Assembly: GCA_036702975.1 (NCBI GenBank)
Contig: DATNPX010000059.1
Span: 248,001-312,000, forward strand
Source: DATNPX01 sp036702975
GTDB lineage: Bacteria > Cyanobacteriota > Vampirovibrionia > Obscuribacterales > Obscuribacteraceae
Length of the DNA: 64,000 nt
Reading direction: 5' to 3'
Under the pieces are notes generated by a model that saw only the letters and a program-made list of their open reading frames with translations, made no database searches and was not told the DNA's origin. Every line of letters begins with the position of its first letter. Within the stretch, counting starts at the first letter, position 1. A program made the position numbers and the translations under genes. Positions 34,678 through 44,029 of this stretch are shown piece by piece.

Positions 34678-35274
34678 ATGTATTTCACACCTCCGCTCGC
34701 CAAGTTAATCGAAGAGTTTCAGAAATTTCCTGGCGTCGGGCCAAAATCGGCGCAACGCATGGCCTTCTATGTGCTCTCTATGACCAGCGAGTCAGTATAT
34801 GATTTCGCTGCGGCCTTGACTGACGCCAAAGACCGGGTGAAAAACTGCAGCACGTGCTCGCATCTATCATCGGAAGATCCTTGCGAACTGTGCACCAACG
34901 ACAGGCGGGACCGTTCGGTCATGTGCGTTGTAGCTGAGTCTCGCGACGTGATCGCACTCGAGCGAACTCGTGAATACAAAGGCAGCTACCACGTTTTGAC
35001 GGGACTCATTTCGCCACTCGATGGAAAGGGTCCCGACCAACTCAGCATTAGAGAATTGGTCAATCGTGTGGGGGCAGACGATGTCAAAGAAGTAATTCTG
35101 GCTATAAACCCAACAATTGAAGGTGACGCAACAGTTTTATACTTAACCAGACTGCTTAAGCCGCTCGGTTGCCGTATCACTCGCATAGCATTCGGCTTGC
35201 CGGTCGGTGCAGATCTTGAGTATGCAGATGATGTCACCTTGTCCAAAGCGCTCGAAGGCAGACGCGATGTTTAG
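34678..35274 (+). CDS. recR: Recombination protein RecR
   Basis: 198 residues, normal length. Works with RecF/RecO in loading RecA at gapped DNA. N-terminal helix-hairpin-helix (FQKFPGVGPKSAQRMAFYVL), the four-Cys zinc site CSTCSHLSSEDPCELC, a TOPRIM domain (MCVVAESRDVIALERTREYK, YHVLTGLISPLDGKGPDQL) and the C-terminal Walker-like segment (GLPVGADLEYADDVTLSKAL). ATG 34678 is right; the next gene starts inside its last codons. Confidence 0.97.
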   Translation: MYFTPPLAKLIEEFQKFPGVGPKSAQRMAFYVLSMTSESVYDFAAALTDAKDRVKNCSTCSHLSSEDPCELCTNDRRDRSVMCVVAESRDVIALERTREYKGSYHVLTGLISPLDGKGPDQLSIRELVNRVGADDVKEVILAINPTIEGDATVLYLTRLLKPLGCRITRIAFGLPVGADLEYADDVTLSKALEGRRDV

Positions 35275-36040
35275 GTGCTTAAACTTCGCCGTTATCTTCG
35301 CTGGCTCGCTCATAATAATCGTCACTCTCACTTTTCTTTCGTCTCGTGGTCTGGCGGCACCAGCTAAGGTAACTTCGGCTAGCTCGAGGGCGGCACACGC
35401 CCGCGCTGGAGCATCACCGGCAGTATCAACGAATTACACAACAGTAATGTGCCTTAAACAGCAAGGCTCATTAGTTGGCGCCGAGTCCATATACATATCT
35501 TCAGACGCAATTCGAATAGACAACCCTGCCCGCAGCGTTGTTACTGTCGCGCACGCACCAGTGTGGGAAGTGGCAACATATAATCCAACAGCCAAGAAAT
35601 ATTGTGTCAACCCACTGGATAAATACCACGGACAAATGACGCACATATTTCTCTTCTACGGCATCGACATGTCGGTCTACGATTTCGTTGAGGACCACAA
35701 GACTCAATTCCTCAATCACCAGGCTATATCGATGAAAGCTGTTCCGAACAAGAAGGACACCGAAAACAAATCAGTGACAGCGGCCCTTAAGCTCTTCATC
35801 GTGGCAGATACACCCAGCATTCCCCAAAAGGCAGCCGACGTTTTGACACGGCACTTGTGTTTGCCTATAACGCATAAACTGCCATTGCGGATGGACTATA
35901 TGACTGACAAACTGACGCAAAAAGCCATCGACACTGTCAGCTGGGAGAAGCAGGCGGTCGACAAAAACTGGTTTGACGTTCCAAACGGCTACATCCACTG
36001 CAAGAAGGAATCGAACGTATGCATGGAAGAGAATTTCTAG
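35267..36040 (+). CDS. Secreted hypothetical protein, coupled to recR
   Basis: 257 residues from ATG 35267, which overlaps the end of recR by 8 nt (AAGG ~9 nt upstream). N-terminus MFRCLNFAVIFAGSLIIIVT continuing to GLAAPAK is a signal peptide. The mature part contains TTVMCLKQQGSLVGAESIYI, IRIDNPARSVVTVAHAPVW and CVNPLDKYHGQMTHIFLFYG, with strand-rich character and several Cys. No family recognised. Likely periplasmic. The overlap with recR suggests cotranscription but no obvious functional link. Confidence 0.7.
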   Translation: MFRCLNFAVIFAGSLIIIVTLTFLSSRGLAAPAKVTSASSRAAHARAGASPAVSTNYTTVMCLKQQGSLVGAESIYISSDAIRIDNPARSVVTVAHAPVWEVATYNPTAKKYCVNPLDKYHGQMTHIFLFYGIDMSVYDFVEDHKTQFLNHQAISMKAVPNKKDTENKSVTAALKLFIVADTPSIPQKAADVLTRHLCLPITHKLPLRMDYMTDKLTQKAIDTVSWEKQAVDKNWFDVPNGYIHCKKESNVCMEENF

Positions 36041-36075
36041 CCTTTAAAACCAAGCTCTCTTCTTGAAGTGTTCTA

Positions 36076-38466
36076 CTACTCCTGAATCGAGTCTCTCAGG
36101 GAATTCTCGAATTTCTCCACCTTAATATTGTAGAGGGTAACTCGATGTGGGGACACCTGTGTCTTCGCGTAAGCGTTTTCGTCCGCATTGAATTGTTCGC
36201 CACCGAGTTTGGTGACTTTGGTGTAATAGGAATAAATATTATTGATATTTTTCGCCCTGCGGAAATAACGCAAAGTAGAATCATCCAAATTGGAGTGATT
36301 GAGGTAGATAGTGCCAATCGGAGCTTTTGCCAATTCACTGTAGTTCTTTGCAGTCAACTGCAGATAGCTCAGATCAAGCGATGCAAAGCTCCTTCCGTTG
36401 CAGAAAAGATCTATGTCTTCCGATTTTAGCTTGGAACAATCAGCCACATTCACAAGCTTGATATTGCTGTTCCGTAAGATACTGGCGAGACCGACGCCGG
36501 TTATTTTCGTGCCGGCAACGGAAAGATTTTGCAAGAAGTCGAGTTTTGCAATATCAACAAAACCAGCGTCAGTGACTGCCGTATGATCGAGCGCCAACGT
36601 TTCGAGGGGTGGCGTACCACGGATAGAGCACAATACTTTCAGTCCGGCGTCATCAAACTTAGTTCCTGACACATCAAGCGTCTTTAGAGCACCGAATGAC
36701 TTAAATACATTCCAGTCGCCAGGTTGTATCCGCTTACAATCTTCAATGTCCAAGTTTTGCAATTTGGGTAGATGAGAGAGCGCGACAAGGCCTTTGGCAG
36801 TAATGATATTGTCTCTCAAGATGAGCCGTTTGAGATTTGGCATCTGCTCCAGCTTGACCAATTCCGCATCGGTAACCTCAGATGAACTGAGATCGAGCGA
36901 CTCAAGGTTTTTCATCTTTGCCAATATTGCGTAGGCTTCGTCCTTCAGCGTATTTGTATGACTCAAGTCGATCTCGCGAAGCTTCTGTAAATGTAGTAAA
37001 TGCGCCAAACCTTTTCCTTCTACTCGCGAACCACTGAGATTGATCTCAGCGGTATTTTCGATCTGATCAAATGCAGCCATGTCTTCATCGGCGGTCCACA
37101 TCTTGCTTGCATCAATCGTGTCTAAGTTCCTCTGTGAAAATATTTTCTTCGCTGGCGCAGCCTCCATCGCACGAAAATCGGCAGTGGAGTCGATGAGTCT
37201 GACGTCACTGGTATTAGAGACTTCATCGTCTTTAAATTTGTGAGCTTGATTGGCCGGGGCGCCCTTACTAGCTGCTTTGCTGTTGTCCGAATTGGATTGT
37301 ACAACAAGACTACTTCCAAAGTTTTTGCAAAACACGTTGTACGCCAGAAGACAGCCGAGGGCAGCGAGTCCCATGACGCCAACCAAGACGATAAGCGCCA
37401 CTACCTTTTTCGCTCGAGCGTTCTTTGCAGTTTGCATCTTGCTCGCAGCAGCTTCTATAGCAAGATTGCCAGCAAGCGCTTTCATCAAATCTGTTTTGAA
37501 CTGGAGCATCGATTGATATCTATCAGACGGCTCTTTCGCGAGAACTTTATCCATCACACGCTGCAATGCGGCAGGGAAGCTGCCACCAAACGATGCCTCC
37601 CTGAGCGTTGGTGGCTGATTATTCGTATGCTGAATCAAAGTTTCTATAGCGTTCTTGCCTACGAACGGCGGCGTTCCAGTAAGAGATTCAAATACGACAC
37701 AGCCAAGCGAGTAGATATCCGCACGACCATCCAGCTTCTGCCCGGCGATTTGTTCGGGGCTCATGTAGAAAGGGCTACCGAATACGTCACCGGTGCGGGT
37801 TAGATTCATTCCGCTTTCCTGGCCGGGATCGGTAATTTTGGCGATACCGAAGTCGACTATCTTCACAAGCGGTTCTCGGTCATTACGTTCGACCAACATG
37901 ATGTTGCCTGGCTTCAAATCTCGATGCAGCACGTGTCTATCGTGAGCGTGGGCCATCGCATCGCAGACCTGCGAGAAGATATTTCTGGCTTGAGAAAACG
38001 TCAGAGCTCCATCAGTTTTGAGCTGCTTCTCCAAAGTGGTACCGTCAATAAAATCGAGCACCATATGCGGTTGCCCTGATTCACTGACTCCGAAATCGCG
38101 CACTCGAACGATGGACGGGTGCTCGAGCGAGTTTACAGCCTTCGCCTCCTGCTGAAACCTGAGTCTGCTAACGCTATCAAGCCCGTTGATGTGAAGCATC
38201 TTAATTGCAACCACTTGATTGAGCGCAAGGTGTCTGGCTTTGTATACGACACCCATGCCACCTTCGCCGATCTTGCCGAGGAACTCATACTGTCCGGCCA
38301 AATTGGAGACAAAGCGTCCCGAACCTCCGGGCGCAAGCGGTGTGCCGTCGTTTGGACAAATAACCATATCGTCGCTAACTTGCAGCGCGCAAGTCGGGCA
38401 GGCCCGTCCAGAAGGTTGGCCAGCATGGATCTGCGGACGACTAGAGTCAGAGTTTTGCCCGGTCAT
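36076..38466 (-). CDS. Membrane Ser/Thr protein kinase with leucine-rich-repeat ectodomain
   Basis: 796 residues. N-terminal zinc-ribbon-like CPTC...CPNDGTPL (Cys23, Cys26, Cys37), then a PknB-type kinase domain from ~60: GEGGMGVVYK glycine loop, Lys89 in VAIKML, HRDLKPGN with Asp183 and DFG at 205-207, activation segment GSPFYMSPEQIAG. One transmembrane helix follows (KVVALIVLVGVMGLAALGCLL, ~residues 350-370). After a Ser/Asp-rich linker come about 11 LRR units of ~24 residues (LREIDLSHTNTLKDEAYAIL, LESLDLSSSEVTDAELVKL, LKRLILRDNIITAKGLVAL). The kinase faces the cytoplasm and the LRR faces the periplasm, a layout like plant receptor kinases. Catalytic residues are intact. Confidence 0.93.
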   Translation of the reverse strand: MTGQNSDSSRPQIHAGQPSGRACPTCALQVSDDMVICPNDGTPLAPGGSGRFVSNLAGQYEFLGKIGEGGMGVVYKARHLALNQVVAIKMLHINGLDSVSRLRFQQEAKAVNSLEHPSIVRVRDFGVSESGQPHMVLDFIDGTTLEKQLKTDGALTFSQARNIFSQVCDAMAHAHDRHVLHRDLKPGNIMLVERNDREPLVKIVDFGIAKITDPGQESGMNLTRTGDVFGSPFYMSPEQIAGQKLDGRADIYSLGCVVFESLTGTPPFVGKNAIETLIQHTNNQPPTLREASFGGSFPAALQRVMDKVLAKEPSDRYQSMLQFKTDLMKALAGNLAIEAAASKMQTAKNARAKKVVALIVLVGVMGLAALGCLLAYNVFCKNFGSSLVVQSNSDNSKAASKGAPANQAHKFKDDEVSNTSDVRLIDSTADFRAMEAAPAKKIFSQRNLDTIDASKMWTADEDMAAFDQIENTAEINLSGSRVEGKGLAHLLHLQKLREIDLSHTNTLKDEAYAILAKMKNLESLDLSSSEVTDAELVKLEQMPNLKRLILRDNIITAKGLVALSHLPKLQNLDIEDCKRIQPGDWNVFKSFGALKTLDVSGTKFDDAGLKVLCSIRGTPPLETLALDHTAVTDAGFVDIAKLDFLQNLSVAGTKITGVGLASILRNSNIKLVNVADCSKLKSEDIDLFCNGRSFASLDLSYLQLTAKNYSELAKAPIGTIYLNHSNLDDSTLRYFRRAKNINNIYSYYTKVTKLGGEQFNADENAYAKTQVSPHRVTLYNIKVEKFENSLRDSIQE

Positions 38467-38580
38467 GAAATGGGTCGCGAAACATCGATAAAGGACGGTA
38501 GAGCACCCTGCAATTGTATTCCCACGAGCAGGTGAGTTTTACCCTAAAGCAGAATTATCCTTAGTTCGAACCTTGACCGA

Positions 38581-40599
38581 CTATACCAGTGAGAGGACGA
38601 ACTCAGCCACCTGATTCGGCGTCAATCCGACCTGTTCGAGCAAGATTGAGCGTGCGCCGTGCTCAATAAACTGGTCCGGGATGCCCCTTGTGAAGACTGA
38701 TGCCATTCTAGCTTTTGGCTGCTGGCATTTCAGCTTAACGGCGAACTCCATGACCGCCGAACCAAAACCGCCGGCAGTGGCACCTTCTTCCAGCGTGACA
38801 ATAGTCAGTTCAGGATTGTTCAACAAAGGTGTCAATAAATTGGCATCCAGCGGCTTAGCGGAACGAGCATTGACCAGGGCAGGCCGAACTCTTTTAGCAG
38901 CCAGAATCGGAAGCGCTTGGGTCGCCGTCTGCACCATTGCTCCATAGGCAAGAATTACGACGCCACTCATTGGTGAAGTAGCTCCTGCGGAGTCAGCAGC
39001 AACAGCAGCAGAATTACTGCCAGCCATTTGCTTCAAACCGTCGAGCGAGCCTTCATCCAAAACTTCCCAGCGCCTGAAGTCGATATGTTGAAACTCGCCG
39101 ATATTCTCAGCATCAACAGCTTTATCACGAGGGAAACGAATCGCAACTGGATTTTTGTTCTCCTGCAAAGCCGAGTAGACCATATTGCGCAGTTCGCTTG
39201 CATCTTTAGGTGCACACACAACCAGATTCGGTACGGTACGCATTAGCGCGATGTCGAAAACACCTTGATGCGTCTCGCCGTCCTCAACCAGGCCACCGCG
39301 GTCAATGCCAAAAACGACTGGCAAATTCAATATGGCAACGTCATGAATAACCTGGTCCATGGCTCGTTGCAGAAAGGTGGAGTAGATAGAAACCACTGGT
39401 TTGAGACCGGCTTTTGCCATACCAGCAGCCATAGTAACGGCGTGCTGCTCGCAAATTGCGACATCGAAGAAACGGTCAGGCCAATGGTCGCCAAACTTCA
39501 CCAAGCCGCTGCCTTCAGCGGTTGCCGGTGTAATTGCCACCATATTCGGTTCGATGTTCGCTACTTCGATCAGCGCTTGACTGAATATGTCGGAATAAGT
39601 TTTTGCTTTGGGTTTAGCATCGCGAACAGGTTCGACTTTTTCTTTAAGCGGTGGTTCCAAGCTGAAGGCCGACACACCGTGATACTTAATAGCGTCATTC
39701 TCGGCAGGTCCAAAACCTTTACCCTTGCGACTAATGACGTGCAGAATCTGTGGTGTCGATTTGTCTTTGACCGAATCCAAAGCAGAGATAACGGCGCCCA
39801 CATCGTGGCCATCGATAGGTCCTGTGTAGTTTACACCGAGTTTTTCAAAGACAATTCCTGGCGTATCAAATCTCTCTTTAGCTTGCTTTTTGACGGCGAC
39901 TATCATCTCCCAAACAGCAGGAGTTATGCTGGCGCCGTCTAGTTTGTCTTCGATAAGATCGAGTTTTGACTTGATATCTTTGTAGAAAAAAGTCTCTTTG
40001 ATGCGCTTCATATATTGCGAGAATCCACCAACGTTTTCGCTAATGGACATTTCGTTGTCGTTTAGCACAATGAGCACGTTGCGCTGTATGTGACCGAGAT
40101 GATTTATCGCTTCCAGCGCCATACCACCCGTCAAGCCGCCGTCTCCGATAACAGCTATGACTTTGTTGTCTTTTTTGAGGTGATCTCGCGCAATAGCCAT
40201 TCCAACAGCGAGCGAGATCGATGTCGAACTGTGACCGGCGACAAATGCGTCGTGATCGCTTTCATTGGGATTGATAAATCCGCTGAGTCCTTTGAACTGC
40301 CGCAAGCTGCTAAAGCGGTCGCGGCGTCCAGTTAGCATTTTATGCACGTAACATTGATGTCCGACATCCCACAGGATCTGGTCTTCCGGTGAATTGAAAA
40401 CTTTGTGCAGGGCGAGAGTTATTTCGACAATTCCCAGGTTGGAAGCCAAATGTCCACCAGTTTTTGAAAGATTGGCAACAATCTCTTCGCGAATCTCCGC
40501 TGCCAAACTTACCAACTGCTGCGTCGTCAGCCGCTTGAGCTCTCGTGGACTACTTATCGCTTCGAGAAACGATGTTGTCGGCTGCGCTAAGGTGTACAT
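38581..40599 (-). CDS. dxs: 1-deoxy-D-xylulose-5-phosphate synthase
   Basis: 672 residues from ATG 40599 (MYTLAQPTTSFLEAI); the frame is open for 66 codons further but that part is unlike Dxs. Condenses pyruvate and glyceraldehyde 3-phosphate with thiamine diphosphate, the first step of the non-mevalonate isoprenoid pathway, and feeds thiamine and pyridoxal synthesis. Key motifs: GGHLASNLG with the catalytic His, GDGGLTGGMALEAI and LNDNEMSISENVG for Mg-ThDP, and ICEQHAVTMAAGMA with YSTFLQRAMDQVIHDVAI in the central domain. A low-complexity Ala/Ser insert (NSAAVAADSAGATS) lies in the C-terminal third, accounting for the extra length over typical ~630. GAGAGG is 12 nt upstream, a long spacing. 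Confidence 0.95.
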   Translation of the reverse strand: MYTLAQPTTSFLEAISSPRELKRLTTQQLVSLAAEIREEIVANLSKTGGHLASNLGIVEITLALHKVFNSPEDQILWDVGHQCYVHKMLTGRRDRFSSLRQFKGLSGFINPNESDHDAFVAGHSSTSISLAVGMAIARDHLKKDNKVIAVIGDGGLTGGMALEAINHLGHIQRNVLIVLNDNEMSISENVGGFSQYMKRIKETFFYKDIKSKLDLIEDKLDGASITPAVWEMIVAVKKQAKERFDTPGIVFEKLGVNYTGPIDGHDVGAVISALDSVKDKSTPQILHVISRKGKGFGPAENDAIKYHGVSAFSLEPPLKEKVEPVRDAKPKAKTYSDIFSQALIEVANIEPNMVAITPATAEGSGLVKFGDHWPDRFFDVAICEQHAVTMAAGMAKAGLKPVVSIYSTFLQRAMDQVIHDVAILNLPVVFGIDRGGLVEDGETHQGVFDIALMRTVPNLVVCAPKDASELRNMVYSALQENKNPVAIRFPRDKAVDAENIGEFQHIDFRRWEVLDEGSLDGLKQMAGSNSAAVAADSAGATSPMSGVVILAYGAMVQTATQALPILAAKRVRPALVNARSAKPLDANLLTPLLNNPELTIVTLEEGATAGGFGSAVMEFAVKLKCQQPKARMASVFTRGIPDQFIEHGARSILLEQVGLTPNQVAEFVLSLV

Positions 40600-40904
40600 G
40601 GATGCCGGGAACCTCTCTTTTGCGCTTCCCCCACCACAGCCAAAAAGGTGCAACCCAGTCGCATCGACTTTTGACTCGCAACGCGGACCATATGCGCCGC
40701 GGTAGGTAAGGCTAAGCGATATGATATCAACCTGGAAAATGCTCAAGCTTAATAATTTGTCGACTATAGTCGAGCAAAAGAGCTTGACTAGCCGCAAAAG
40801 CGGGAGCCATCCCTGCTATCGGAATATCGTCACATAAGTTTTGCAATTAAGGTTTGTGACCATTTCGGACGCTCTCGCTCCGCCAAACTATCTCGGAGGA
40901 CACC
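40600..40904. other. Divergent spacer dxs/secreted protein with palindrome
   Basis: 305 bp. Contains the palindrome CGACTATAGTCG (40761-40772) about 160 nt upstream of dxs, and a short hairpin CCGCTTTTGCGG on minus (about 40793-40804). No clear promoter boxes. The palindrome may be an operator. GGAGG precedes ATG 40905. Confidence 0.35.
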
Positions 40905-41327
40905 ATGAAACCGAAGACCGAAAAGCGCAACTGGGCAGCGATTCAGCAAATATTTGCGCTTGTGCTCCTGTCTTTTGGCACTTTGCAGCCACGATGCCTG
41001 GCTGCCGACCGCTCCAACCTACCGGTACAGGTCCCTGCAGCTTCGCAATCCGGGACCGTAGCACCGACAAGTGGAAAGAAAATCGAGATACTCTTCGGTG
41101 GTTCACTGTGCCCGGTCTGCCTGGCTGTATTTGAAAAACGACTGACCGCGACTGCTGGCGTCTTATCAGCCAAAGTTGAGGCTTTCAAGGAGCCTAAACC
41201 GACCGGACACCCGCCCAAACGAGCTCACGCCATCATTGAATTTGTGCCAGAGAAAGTCAGCCAAACAGCGCTCGTGGACATGGTCAAGAACAACGACTTT
41301 CAGTTTCTGAAGAGCGTCGATTTATAG
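40905..41327 (+). CDS. Secreted HMA-like protein with CPVC motif
   Basis: 140 residues with GGAGG 6-7 nt before ATG 40905. Signal peptide: NWAAIQQIFALVLLSFGTLQ, cleavage near CLAADR (a lipobox-like LQPRC occurs but is not a canonical one). The mature domain begins KKIEILFGGSLCPVCLAVFE, then TATAGVLSAKVEAFKE and AHAIIEFVPEKVSQTALVDM, a beta-alpha-beta pattern like heavy-metal-associated (HMA) domains with CxxC in the first loop. Suggests metal binding or redox in the periplasm. Family resemblance is partial. Confidence 0.65.
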   Translation: MKPKTEKRNWAAIQQIFALVLLSFGTLQPRCLAADRSNLPVQVPAASQSGTVAPTSGKKIEILFGGSLCPVCLAVFEKRLTATAGVLSAKVEAFKEPKPTGHPPKRAHAIIEFVPEKVSQTALVDMVKNNDFQFLKSVDL

Positions 41328-41484
41328 CAGCAGAATAGCGCGGAACCAATTGTGGCACGACCCCGTCTCAACCATGCGGTGATCACGCTTGACATGCATC
41401 TTTCGCGATCATATTCTCAACTCAGTTCTTGAAACTCTTAGTAGTTCGATAATCTGGCTGGCGCCGGTTTTTGGAGGTTGGATC

Positions 41485-41784
41485 TTGAATATTATCCTTT
41501 GCACGGATTGCGGCAAGATAATGAGTAGATATACGCTCAAATGCACTCGTTGTAGCCGTGACAATCTTGAAACGTTCAAAGACATAAATTCACCACAATT
41601 GAAAACACGCATGGAGCAGCTCAAATTTAGCAGAAGAGACGCTCCGAGCTCTCTCTCCAGCGCTTTCTTCGTGGTGTTCATCGCAGTAGTAATCTCGCTG
41701 GCAGCGTTTGGTTTCAGTCGTTTGAGCGCTCAAAATCATGCACCATCACAGACTGCAGCAACAAGCGCAGCAGTCACGCACTAG
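41485..41784 (+). CDS. Zinc-ribbon single-pass membrane protein
   Basis: 99 residues from TTG 41485, chosen because GGAGG lies exactly 7 nt upstream and the first codons give MNIILCTDCGKIMSRYTLKC. Two CxxC pairs (CTDC, CTRC) form a small zinc ribbon, followed by a polar helix and one transmembrane segment (LSSAFFVVFIAVVISLAAFG). The tail is Ala/Thr-rich. Upstream in-frame starts exist but would add a hydrophobic leader without a ribosome-binding site. No family recognised. Confidence 0.55.
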   Translation: MNIILCTDCGKIMSRYTLKCTRCSRDNLETFKDINSPQLKTRMEQLKFSRRDAPSSLSSAFFVVFIAVVISLAAFGFSRLSAQNHAPSQTAATSAAVTH

Positions 41785-41924
41785 CGACGGATAATCATAT
41801 TTCTGACAGCTTCAGACACTTCAAGCGATCTCTGCGCTTGTCGTGGTTCCGATTACGCAAAAGTTGAGCTCAGTCCGGGCATAATTTGGGAGGCGAAGTC
41901 CTCTGGCGCTTGGTGCTCGAATTC

Positions 41925-43145
41925 ATGGTCGATAGTACAAAAATTCAGCCAACCGAACCGAACGCATTGTTCGGGCACGGCACGCTTTTGGGCAAACTGC
42001 AGAACCTGGAAGTTGCCTTGATCATGCTCACAGGACTGCTGGAGGCGATGGTGACGCCTCTGGCTGCACACTCGACATTGTCTTCTTCGCTCGTCGCATC
42101 TATTGTGTGTCTTGGTGTTCTCGCCGTTATCTCACAGTATCCACCGGTCAACCAATCCTTTCCGTACAGATTCGGCTACCTGTTGCTTGAGCTTTGCATA
42201 GTTTTTGCCGCCAGCATATTTGGCGCTTACCGCGTCTTCTCGTTGCTTTTTGCCACAGTCATAGCGAAAGCCGCCTTGTTGCTGCCATTTCGAGGTCTAA
42301 TCGCATTGATGTTCATCACGGCAGCTCTGCATCTTACTGGCTCCCAGTTGAATCCGATTATCTCGCACGAGGAAGCAACCAAGCCATCTTCATCACTGAT
42401 ATCGCTGCTCGAGTATCGTTTCGAAAGCGAAGCATTCATGCTCTCCCTCCTGGTGCTAGTAGGACTGATGTCTCGTACAGTCGTCAGCGAACGAGAGAGC
42501 AAGCGCCAGGTCGAAGAGTTGGCGATGGAAGTAGAAACATTGGCCACCTTTCAGGAACGAGCGCGCATTGCCAGAGAGATTCATGATGCTCTGGGACACA
42601 CGCTTACATCTTTAAATATTCAGCTAGAAGTAGCGAAGAAGATGCAGGACCGCGATCCCGAGAAATCTAGAGCAGCCCTGTATTCAGCAAAAGAGCTGGC
42701 CAGTCAATCATTGAACGACGTGCGACAGGCGCTGCACATGATCGTCCCATCAAGAGAAGACAGCGACCCATTCGACATAAACGAAGCGATTCCGCAGCTT
42801 GTCAGGCAAGTCGAGCAGAATCAACCAGTGAAGATTCGGCTCGACCTTGAGCGCGTCAAGTTGTCTGCAAATAAGAGTCACCACCTTTACTGCATCGTTC
42901 GCGAGTGCTTGACGAACATTCAGAGGCACGCCAGCGCCACACAGATCGGCATCGCTTTCAGTCAACCGGCAGACATCATTCTGGTGGAGATCTCAGATGA
43001 CGGGCGCGGCTTTGACCCACAAGAAGCTGGCGGCGGATTTGGACTTTCGGGGATGAAGGAACGCGTGGAGTTTCTTGGTGGGTCGCTGGCAATTCAGAGC
43101 TCACCAGGCGTGGGAACGAAGATCAAGGTCAGTGTGCCCAGTTGA
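41925..43145 (+). CDS. Sensor histidine kinase, NarL/DesK type
   Basis: 406 residues from ATG 41925; an upstream in-frame TTG at 41886 is possible, and the start is uncertain because GGAGG lies at about 41889. Membrane sensor with roughly six hydrophobic segments in the first ~190 residues (LIMLTGLLEAMVTPLAAH, FGYLLLELCIVFAASIFG, AFMLSLLVLVGLMSRTVV). The HisKA_3 dimerisation domain shows ERARIAREIHDALGHTLTSL with the phosphorylated His in the IHD motif. The HATPase domain shows RECLTNIQRHASATQ (N box), ISDDGRGFDP (G1) and GFGLSGMKERVEFLGG (G2). It pairs with the response regulator 50 nt downstream. Confidence 0.93.
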   Translation: MVDSTKIQPTEPNALFGHGTLLGKLQNLEVALIMLTGLLEAMVTPLAAHSTLSSSLVASIVCLGVLAVISQYPPVNQSFPYRFGYLLLELCIVFAASIFGAYRVFSLLFATVIAKAALLLPFRGLIALMFITAALHLTGSQLNPIISHEEATKPSSSLISLLEYRFESEAFMLSLLVLVGLMSRTVVSERESKRQVEELAMEVETLATFQERARIAREIHDALGHTLTSLNIQLEVAKKMQDRDPEKSRAALYSAKELASQSLNDVRQALHMIVPSREDSDPFDINEAIPQLVRQVEQNQPVKIRLDLERVKLSANKSHHLYCIVRECLTNIQRHASATQIGIAFSQPADIILVEISDDGRGFDPQEAGGGFGLSGMKERVEFLGGSLAIQSSPGVGTKIKVSVPS

Positions 43146-43195
43146 TTCGCGATAAAATTAGTTGGCTCGATTTAAAAAGTTGAGGGTTGTCCAGC

Positions 43196-43831
43196 GTGAT
43201 TAGAATACTCATAGTCGACGATCAAAATCTCGTTCGAGAAGGTATGGCTTCATTGCTTTCCCTGGAAGAAGACCTCGAGGTTATCGGTCAAGCAAGCAAT
43301 GGAGAAGAGGCTTGCCAGCTTGCAGACACGCTTTCGCCAGACGTAGTGCTAATGGATGTCAGAATGCCTGTGTGTGACGGCGTCACCGCTTCCGGTATCA
43401 TCCACAGCAAGCATCCTAAAATCAAAATCATCGTTTTGACCACTTTTGACGAGGAAGAATATATTATGCTCGCCCTACAGAGGGGAGCGTCCGGCTACTT
43501 GCTGAAAGATACTCCGTCTGAGCAAGTGGCTGCGGTAATACGTTCTGTTTTTGCCGGACATACACTGCTAGGACCAACGATTACGCCGAAAGTGCTTTCG
43601 CATCTCACAGCTGTAAGGTCCGAACCAAAGAAAGCCGATTACACGGCAATCTTGACCACTAGAGAGATCGACGTATTGAAACTGCTCGGTCAGGGCAAGA
43701 GCAATCGAGAGATATCGCGTGAACTGAATATCACTGAGGGAACAGTGAAAAATCACATCACCAAAATCTTCAACCAGGTCGGCGTGCGAGACAGAACACA
43801 AGCGGCCCTGTGGGTCCAACAAAACTTGTGA
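43196..43831 (+). CDS. NarL/FixJ-type response regulator
   Basis: 211 residues from GTG 43196, chosen because GAGGG lies 9 nt upstream; the in-frame TTG at 43187 overlaps it. Receiver domain: VDDQNLVREGM with the acidic pair, phospho-acceptor Asp in DVVLMDVRMPVCDGV, the conserved Thr in VLTTFDEEEY and Lys in YLLKDTPSEQ. C-terminal LuxR helix-turn-helix: LTTREIDVLKLLGQGKSNRE and LNITEGTVKNHITKIFNQVG. Partner of the upstream histidine kinase; the regulated genes are unknown. Confidence 0.96.
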   Translation: MIRILIVDDQNLVREGMASLLSLEEDLEVIGQASNGEEACQLADTLSPDVVLMDVRMPVCDGVTASGIIHSKHPKIKIIVLTTFDEEEYIMLALQRGASGYLLKDTPSEQVAAVIRSVFAGHTLLGPTITPKVLSHLTAVRSEPKKADYTAILTTREIDVLKLLGQGKSNREISRELNITEGTVKNHITKIFNQVGVRDRTQAALWVQQNL

Positions 43832-43952
43832 GCGGCCCGAAAAGAATTATTCCGCCATTCTTGCGGCTACACTCACTCGCCTTGAATTGCGCGGCGATAG
43901 TTTCTTTTGTGTTACTGGCAACTAATCTCATGCCTTATCGAACCTTAAGAAC

Positions 43953-43986
43953 GAAAAAAAGAAGGAAAAAAAGAAGGAAAAAATTG
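43953..43986 (+). repeat. Short polypurine repeat
   Basis: Three tandem copies of about 11 nt, G/AAAAAAAGAAGG-like, giving an A/G-only tract between the response regulator and the hydrolase remnant. Probably slippage-prone. Confidence 0.5.
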
Positions 43987-44029
43987 AAATTGGTCACAGG
44001 CTGAACTTGCTGGAAGGTGGGTATGCGGC

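Noticed and set aside
43953..43986. CRISPR-like or transposon-end repeat
   Set aside because: The units are only ~11 nt, tandem and purine-only, without spacers or flanking duplications.
43810..44004. 64-codon frame with a hydrophobic stretch and Lys/Arg tail
   Set aside because: It overlaps the response regulator end, lacks a ribosome-binding site, and the Lys/Arg tail comes from the polypurine repeat.
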